Source: Prevotella sp. UBA6994 (GTDB lineage: Bacteria; Bacteroidota; Bacteroidia; Bacteroidales; Bacteroidaceae). From it: DNA of 64,000 nucleotides. A program made the translations under genes and the position numbers. A model generated the notes under the pieces. It searched no databases and was not told where the DNA came from. It saw only the letters and a program-made list of their open reading frames with translations. The stretch is from NCBI GenBank assembly GCA_002449845.1, contig DJXW01000042.1, forward strand, positions 92,366-156,365, read 5' to 3'. Of this stretch, positions 59,294 to 64,000 are shown in pieces (within the stretch, counting starts at the first letter, position 1; each line of letters opens with the position of its first letter).

Positions 59294-60883
59294 TCACTTC
59301 TTCTTATTCGCTTTCGCCTTGGCTTTAGCTTCTTTCTTAGCCACTTTTGCCCAATACTTAGCACCTTGAGCTTTCAGATTTTCGGTGAAAGCCTTAGCTG
59401 AAGCATTTGTCAGAGCTTCGTTTTCTGGTGTGGCAAATGCGTGACGATAGCCCTTGATTTCATTCCAATGGCCACGTGTGAAGTCGGGAACCTCTACGGG
59501 CATGTTGCCATGATCCATGGAGATAGAACCCAACTCTGCCAAGCAACACCATTCAGCGAGGTCGTAAACATCCATATCAAGAGGCAAGCCATTGCGCAAG
59601 CAATATACAAACCTGCTGTCCATCATGAAGTCCATACCTCCATGTCCACCAACTTCCTTTGCCTCTTCGCCATATTTGCGAACGATAGGACTGGTGTATT
59701 TTTCTAAAAGCGCCTTGGTGTCTTCTTGGCTTAAATAACTATGAGCGGAAAGGTTCTCATGGTTAGGCTTTACGCCAGCATCCTGCATATCCTTTGCAGA
59801 AAGAGCATATCCCTCCACAGGATACTTATTGGCAAAGCCAGTGGTACCTGTGAGTTGGTACATACGATTGTAGGGTTGTGGAGTCATCACGTTATGGTGG
59901 ATTTCAATCACCTTACCCTTTTCGGTAGAAATCAGCGTAGTGGTGTGGTCGCCATTGCGGAACTCTGGACAAGGTTTTCCCGTGCGGTCTTCCACTAATT
60001 TTTTTCCATTGAAAGATTTCGTATCCATTGCCACGAGAGTGCGCATACGGTCGCCACGGTGAATGTCAAGCACCTGTGCTACTGGACCAAGACCGTGAGT
60101 GGCATAGACATCGCCACGGAAATCCTTGTTGTACTCCAGTCTCCAACCTAACTTATCGTCAGCACCCGTCTTCCAATATGCACTCCAGAATGGACTGAGC
60201 TCATGGCGATAAGCACCCTGCACGTAGATCACTTCGCCAAACAAACCCTGTTGTGCCATGTTAAGTGAGTTGAGCTCAAAGAAGTCGTAGCAACAGTTCT
60301 CCAAGATCATGCAATGCAGACGCTTTTGCTCAGAGAGGTTAATCAATGTCCAAATCTCGTTCATATTCATGGCAGAAGGCACTTCGATAGCCACGTGCTT
60401 ACCGTTTTCCAAAGCCATCTTGGCAACGAGGAAGTGGTGAATCCAATCGGTGGCAATGTAAACCACGTCGATGTCTGGGCGCTTGCAAAGCTCCACGTAT
60501 CCGTTTTCGCCAGAATAGATATCGGCAGGAGGCATACTGGCATTGCGGAGATATTGCTGACAAGCCTCAGCACGTTTTTGCTCATGGTCGCAGAGAGCCA
60601 TGATCTGAATGCCAGGAATGTGCGTCCAACGCTCTACGGCACCTGGACCACGCATACCCAAGCCTACGAAAGCCACGCGCACGACATCCAGTTTAGGAGT
60701 GACAAGTCCTAACACAGACTCTTGTCCTGGTTGACGTTCTGGAACGTTCGTGATAATGGTTCCGTTTTGGATTTTGTAAGGCCAATCGAAAGCCCCAGCC
60801 TTGGGCTGCTGAGCAGTAGTTACCTGTGGCAATAGCAATGCCACTGATACCAATAAGGTAGAAAATAAGTGTTTTGTCTTCAT
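59294..60883 (-). CDS. Exported Gfo/Idh/MocA oxidoreductase, GH109-like
   Basis: 529 residues with signal peptide (LFSTLLVSVALLLPQVTTAQ). NAD-binding Rossmann fold: VRVAFVGLGMRGPGAVERW, ALCDHEQKRAEA. Then DVVYIATDWIHHFLVAKMALENGKHVAIEVPSAM (in parts), YRHELSPFWSAYWKTG, and YATHGLGPVAQVLDIHRGDR with the His typical of GH109 alpha-N-acetylgalactosaminidases, which use tightly bound NAD. Long for GH109 (about 450) because of its N-terminal extension and a Lys/Ala-rich tail (KKEAKAKAKANKKK). Other Gfo/Idh/MocA glycosidases remain possible. Promoter TATCTTTG at 60933-60940. Confidence 0.82.
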   Translation of the reverse strand: MKTKHLFSTLLVSVALLLPQVTTAQQPKAGAFDWPYKIQNGTIITNVPERQPGQESVLGLVTPKLDVVRVAFVGLGMRGPGAVERWTHIPGIQIMALCDHEQKRAEACQQYLRNASMPPADIYSGENGYVELCKRPDIDVVYIATDWIHHFLVAKMALENGKHVAIEVPSAMNMNEIWTLINLSEQKRLHCMILENCCYDFFELNSLNMAQQGLFGEVIYVQGAYRHELSPFWSAYWKTGADDKLGWRLEYNKDFRGDVYATHGLGPVAQVLDIHRGDRMRTLVAMDTKSFNGKKLVEDRTGKPCPEFRNGDHTTTLISTEKGKVIEIHHNVMTPQPYNRMYQLTGTTGFANKYPVEGYALSAKDMQDAGVKPNHENLSAHSYLSQEDTKALLEKYTSPIVRKYGEEAKEVGGHGGMDFMMDSRFVYCLRNGLPLDMDVYDLAEWCCLAELGSISMDHGNMPVEVPDFTRGHWNEIKGYRHAFATPENEALTNASAKAFTENLKAQGAKYWAKVAKKEAKAKAKANKKK

Positions 60884-60932
60884 TATAATAATAATTTTAA
60901 TATGATTTATAAGCTAATGAATAGATTTTGCA

Positions 60933-60940
60933 CAAAGATA
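60933..60940 (-). promoter_or_regulatory. -7 promoter box of the GH109-like gene
   Basis: Minus strand TATCTTTG, 49 bp upstream of the start. Confidence 0.5.
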
Positions 60941-61004
60941 CAACTTTTATTGATTATACACATAAAAAAACTCGTTGAATTGAAATTTTTTATGAAATAA
61001 GCAT

Positions 61005-61012
61005 TATATTTG
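61005..61012 (+). promoter_or_regulatory. -7 promoter box of the ZIP transporter gene
   Basis: TATATTTG, 20 bp before the ATG at 61033. Confidence 0.55.
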
Positions 61013-61032
61013 CAAACAAAAAGGCTAATAAT

Positions 61033-61812
61033 ATGGTGTCGATAGCATTGGGATTGCTCATTCCCTTCTTAGGTACGGTGATAGGGTCGGCATTCGTTTT
61101 CATGATGAGAAATGGTATGTCAGACCATGTGCAGAAGTCGTTGCTCGGCTTCGCATCGGGTGTGATGGTAGCAGCATCCGTGTGGTCGTTGATAATCCCT
61201 TCTATTGAAATGTGTGACGACATGGGCAAATGGTCTGTCCTGCCTGCTGCCGTAGGGTTTCTGTTGGGTGTATTCTTTTTGTTGCTGATCGACGACCTTA
61301 CGCCTCACCTTCATATTGGCACGAATAAGCCAGAAGGTCCCCGTTCGCACTTGTCTCGAACTGCCATGCTCTCATTGGCGGTAACTATCCACAATCTGCC
61401 AGAAGGAATGGCTGTGGGCGTGGTGTTTGCCGGTGCCGAACAGGGAAGTGCGGGAATATCCATAGCGAGTGCGTTGGCAGTTTCGTTGGGTATTGCCATT
61501 CAGAACATCCCAGAAGGAGCCATCATCTCCATGCCGATGTGTGCAGCAGGCAACAGCAAGTGGCGTTCGTTCATGATAGGAAGCATGAGTGGAATCGTAG
61601 AGCCGTTAGGTGGCTTGTTGGTGGTGTTGTTGGCTTCAGCCATTACACCCGTGTTGCCCTATATGTTGGCTTTTGCCGCAGGTGCCATGTTGTATGTGGT
61701 GATAGAGGAACTGATTCCAGAGGCATCAAGCGGAGAACACAGTAATTTTAGTACGATAGGTTTTGCCATCGGGTTTGTGCTGATGATGATATTGGATGTG
61801 GTAATGGGTTAG
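61033..61812 (+). CDS. ZIP-family divalent metal transporter
   Basis: 259 residues with about eight membrane helices. The two signature helices are HNLPEGMAVGVVFAG and IQNIPEGAIISMPM, which form the binuclear metal site in ZIP proteins; here the second has Gln-Asn instead of the usual His-Asn, as in GufA-like members. Family roles are uptake of zinc, iron or related metals (ZupT type) in the inner membrane. The short cytoplasmic loop has little His, unlike zinc-buffering forms. Single gene with its own promoter. Confidence 0.9.
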   Translation: MVSIALGLLIPFLGTVIGSAFVFMMRNGMSDHVQKSLLGFASGVMVAASVWSLIIPSIEMCDDMGKWSVLPAAVGFLLGVFFLLLIDDLTPHLHIGTNKPEGPRSHLSRTAMLSLAVTIHNLPEGMAVGVVFAGAEQGSAGISIASALAVSLGIAIQNIPEGAIISMPMCAAGNSKWRSFMIGSMSGIVEPLGGLLVVLLASAITPVLPYMLAFAAGAMLYVVIEELIPEASSGEHSNFSTIGFAIGFVLMMILDVVMG

Positions 61813-61866
61813 CGAAACGATGAAAATGCAATTTCTTGATAGGATTGGCATATAATTCGAGTATTT

Positions 61867-61880
61867 TATCTATATTTGCA
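61867..61880 (+). promoter_or_regulatory. -7 promoter region of the 73-aa gene operon
   Basis: TATCTATATTTGCAAC contains TATATTTG, about 28 bp before the ATG at 61906. Confidence 0.5.
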
Positions 61881-61905
61881 ACGTAAACATTTAAAAACGA
61901 GAAAT

Positions 61906-62127
61906 ATGAAAATTGTAATCTTAGGATTGTTTGTTCTTTTGTCAGTTGCCTTGATTGGCTGGATGCTGGCAGAGTTGAAAGCGAAGTTTTGTCAATATGA
62001 ACCTACTGACGATGAGGTTGAATCAGAGCTGCAGACCAACGCTCGGTTGTTGAAAGACGGATGGAAAGAACTTTCTATCAAAGACGTTATCAAGACCATT
62101 AGCACCAAGGGATTCAGTGCTAACTAA
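61906..62127 (+). CDS. Small single-helix membrane protein (73 aa)
   Basis: From ATG 61906: MKIVILGLFVLLSVALIGWM forms one membrane helix, followed by an acidic then basic cytoplasmic or periplasmic part (TDDEVESELQTNARLLKDGWKEL). I do not recognise the family. Starts an apparent operon with the PH-domain protein (12 bp gap) and the acyl-CoA synthetase. An upstream in-frame ATG (61876) lies within the promoter region and was rejected. Confidence 0.6.
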   Translation: MKIVILGLFVLLSVALIGWMLAELKAKFCQYEPTDDEVESELQTNARLLKDGWKELSIKDVIKTISTKGFSAN

Positions 62128-62139
62128 AAAACGACAGAC

Positions 62140-62607
62140 ATGGGCTACATCGAGAAAAACCTGATGGATGGTGAAACGGTTATCTATGAGGCTCGCCAGC
62201 ATTGGATTATCTATTGGCTTCCTGCATTGTTGGTCATTGTTGCCATCGTGCAATTTGTTATTCCTACCGAAAGCGATGGACTGATGCTGCAATGTTGTTT
62301 CGCCTTGCTGCTTCTTCTGGCTGCCTTGATTTGGGCTTTGAACATTCATGGGGGAAGGAAATACCTGTTGACAAACAAGCGACTGATTCTCAAACGGGGG
62401 ATTGTGAAACGCAATTCGTTAGACTTAATCCTCCGTCGTTGCGAAGGAGTAAGCATCAGCCAGAGCATCATGGGACGCATTCTCGACTATGGTACGGTGA
62501 TTGTTTCAACGGGTGAGGTGTCTAATAGCTTTTCGCATATAGAAAATCCCGTGAAATTTTCTTCCATGATTAATCAGCAAATCGCTGACGTGAACAAAAA
62601 AGTTTAA
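62140..62607 (+). CDS. PH-domain (bPH2/YdbT-like) membrane protein
   Basis: 155 residues. Begins NLMDGETVIYEARQHWIIYW; two membrane helices at about 25-42 and 50-66, then the bPH2 core (GGRKYLLTNKRLILKRGIVKRNSLDLILRR, in parts) and RILDYGTVIVSTG. Bacterial PH-domain membrane proteins of this type are common; their ligands are unknown. Its stop codon overlaps the ATG of the next gene (TAATG), so the two are translationally coupled. Confidence 0.85.
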   Translation: MGYIEKNLMDGETVIYEARQHWIIYWLPALLVIVAIVQFVIPTESDGLMLQCCFALLLLLAALIWALNIHGGRKYLLTNKRLILKRGIVKRNSLDLILRRCEGVSISQSIMGRILDYGTVIVSTGEVSNSFSHIENPVKFSSMINQQIADVNKKV

Positions 62608-64000
62608 TGATGGAGACGACGTTTAACCAATTGGTGGCTGAAAGCATCCGCACCCATTGGAATCTGAATGCACTGTCAGACTATAAAGGGGGCACGCTCA
62701 CTTACCACGATGTGGCAATGGGCATAGAGCAGATACACATCCTCTTTAAGCTGGCGGGTATCAAGCGAGGTGACAAGGTGGCACTGTGCGGACGTAACAG
62801 CTCAAATTGGGGCGTTGTCTTTCTCGGCACGTTGACATACGGTGCCGTCTGTGTTCCCATCCTTCATGATTTCAAGGCAGAAAACATCCATAACATTGTC
62901 AATCATTCGGATGCCAAGTTGTTGTTCGTGGGTGATAATGTTTGGGAGAACTTAGACGAACAGTCCATGCCCAATGTCAAGATCATTGTCTCTATCAAAG
63001 ATGGTACGGTGTTGGTGTCGCACAACAGGAAATTGTCATTGGCGAAAGAACAGGTCGTTCAACTGTATAAGAAGAAATATCCTCGCGGCCTTACACCCAA
63101 CGAAATCAATTATTATAAGGAGAAAGCCGAAGAACTGGCTTATATCAGCTATACATCGGGTACCACCAGCTTTTCAAAGGGTGTGATGGTGCCATATCGG
63201 AGCTTGGTGTCTAATCTTGTCTTTGCCAAGGAACATATCGAACTGAAAACTGGCGATGGGCATGTATGTATGTTGCCTATGGCTCACGCTTTCGGTCTGC
63301 TGTTTTCATTTCTCTTTGAGTTTGTGCAGGGTTGCCACACCCAATTTCTCACACGCACTCCCAGCCCCAAGATTATCTTCCAAGCCTATGCCGACGTGAA
63401 GCCGTCGCTCATCATTACTGTGCCGCTTATCGTGGAGAAGGTAATCAAGAAGAATGTGTTGCCCAAGTTGGAAGAGCAACCCATGAAATTCATGTTGAAG
63501 ATTCCCATCTTACGAGAGCGTGTACTTGCCAAGGTGCGTCAGAAAATCGTTGACCTCTTTGGCGGTAACTTCATTGAACTGGTGATTGGCGGTGCTGCAT
63601 TGAATGAGGAAGTGGAAGAGTTTATGCGCCGTATCAAACTGCCTTATACCGTTGGTTATGGAATGACGGAGAGCGGTCCGCTGATTGGCTATACGGGATG
63701 GGAGACATTCAAGAAAGGTACATGTGGAATCCCCGTTGACAGGATGCAAGTGAAAATAGACTCAGAAGACCCTGCCCAAGTAACGGGTGAGATACTTGCC
63801 AAGGGTGATAATGTGATGTTGGGTTATTACAAGAACCCTAAATCTACGGCGGAGACCATTGACAAAGAAGGTTGGTTGCATACGGGCGACTTGGGTACGA
63901 TAGACAACGAGGGGAACATCACCATTCGTGGACGTTCAAAGAATATGATTCTTGGACCGAGCGGACAGAACATCTATCCTGAGGAGATAGAGGAGAAACT
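62607..64000 (+). CDS. Long-chain acyl-CoA synthetase (AMP-binding), partial
   Basis: Starts at ATG 62607 (or 62610), overlapping the previous stop; it stays open to the window end, so about 464 of an expected 550-600 residues are present. AMP-binding motifs in order: SYTSGTTSFSKGVMVPYRSL (P-loop), LPMAHAFGLLFS, VIGGAALNEEVEEFM, YGMTESGPLIG and WLHTGDLGTID. Activates fatty acids or related carboxylates to acyl-CoA. The P-loop has FSKG where most members have GxPKG. Coupled with the PH-domain gene, suggesting a membrane-lipid role. Substrate unknown. Confidence 0.9.
   Translation, partial: MMETTFNQLVAESIRTHWNLNALSDYKGGTLTYHDVAMGIEQIHILFKLAGIKRGDKVALCGRNSSNWGVVFLGTLTYGAVCVPILHDFKAENIHNIVNHSDAKLLFVGDNVWENLDEQSMPNVKIIVSIKDGTVLVSHNRKLSLAKEQVVQLYKKKYPRGLTPNEINYYKEKAEELAYISYTSGTTSFSKGVMVPYRSLVSNLVFAKEHIELKTGDGHVCMLPMAHAFGLLFSFLFEFVQGCHTQFLTRTPSPKIIFQAYADVKPSLIITVPLIVEKVIKKNVLPKLEEQPMKFMLKIPILRERVLAKVRQKIVDLFGGNFIELVIGGAALNEEVEEFMRRIKLPYTVGYGMTESGPLIGYTGWETFKKGTCGIPVDRMQVKIDSEDPAQVTGEILAKGDNVMLGYYKNPKSTAETIDKEGWLHTGDLGTIDNEGNITIRGRSKNMILGPSGQNIYPEEIEEK

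Overview
The window reads as a chromosome segment of a Bacteroidales bacterium, most likely Prevotella or a close Prevotellaceae relative. The signs are: many promoters with the Bacteroidetes -7 box (TAnnTTTG, often TATCTTTG, TACCTTTG or TATATTTG), several secreted glycan-degrading enzymes ending in type IX secretion-like C-terminal segments, LytTR-type regulators, a TPR-fused LytS-type kinase, a stand-alone AICAR transformylase, QueH and DUF554. No rRNA, tRNA, transposase or CRISPR array was seen.

Layout. 1-3.3 kb: leftward nucleotide operon pyrK-pyrD-AICAR transformylase plus a small basic protein. 3.3-6.1 kb: HTH regulator, an AT-rich gap, holA and a divergent HsdR_N-type nuclease-like gene. 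6.1-9.6 kb: L-rhamnose mutarotase, LytTR response regulator and TPR histidine kinase. 9.7-12.6 kb: four small exported proteins in one leftward unit, then a solo LytTR protein. 12.8-15.2 kb: GH106-like rhamnosidase. 15.2-21.7 kb: accessory region of mostly unrecognised rightward genes, including a compact operon (17.1-20.0 kb) of membrane/coiled-coil protein, UDG-like protein and PLD-type nuclease, ending at a strong terminator; then a W-repeat gene, a cluster of small palindromes, a 27-residue peptide gene and purine-rich tandem repeats. 21.7-29.4 kb: GH2 beta-galactosidase, MntP, an operator-controlled AAA ATPase, and a leftward beta-propeller/lipoprotein/outer-membrane operon. 29.5-36.4 kb: large secreted zincin-like protein with a dockerin, thioesterase, DUF554, and a GLUG-like surface protein with a 61-residue peptide gene. 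36.4-44.2 kb: candidate structured RNA, then GH20, DsbD, GH127 and a small protein, all rightward. 44.2-50.4 kb: rplS, a 5'-nucleotidase split over two genes in reversed domain order, and a giant pectinesterase/pectate lyase. 50.5-55.7 kb: antirepressor pseudogene and a type III restriction-modification pair. 56.7-64 kb: queH, two small hypotheticals, ATPase-CYTH protein, GH109-like oxidoreductase, ZIP transporter, PH-domain protein and an acyl-CoA synthetase cut by the window edge.

How the genes work together. GH106, GH2, GH20, GH127, GH109-like and the pectin enzyme, with rhamnose mutarotase, fit breakdown of pectin-like plant polysaccharides (rhamnose, arabinose, galactose, methylated galacturonan) and of amino-sugar glycans. 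DsbD would serve exported cysteine-containing proteins. The two regulators with the TPR kinase probably sense an envelope or nutrient state.

The most unusual signals are: (1) two copies, 40 kb apart, of a noncoding array of four 15-bp TAAC...GTTA palindromes at 21-bp spacing, each beside an accessory locus; (2) the uncharacterised operon at 17.1-20.0 kb, which I suggest may be a nucleic-acid-directed defence system; (3) two candidate structured RNAs (36.46-36.55 kb and 29.16-29.31 kb); (4) a 27-residue membrane peptide gene with strong RBS, long leader and terminator.
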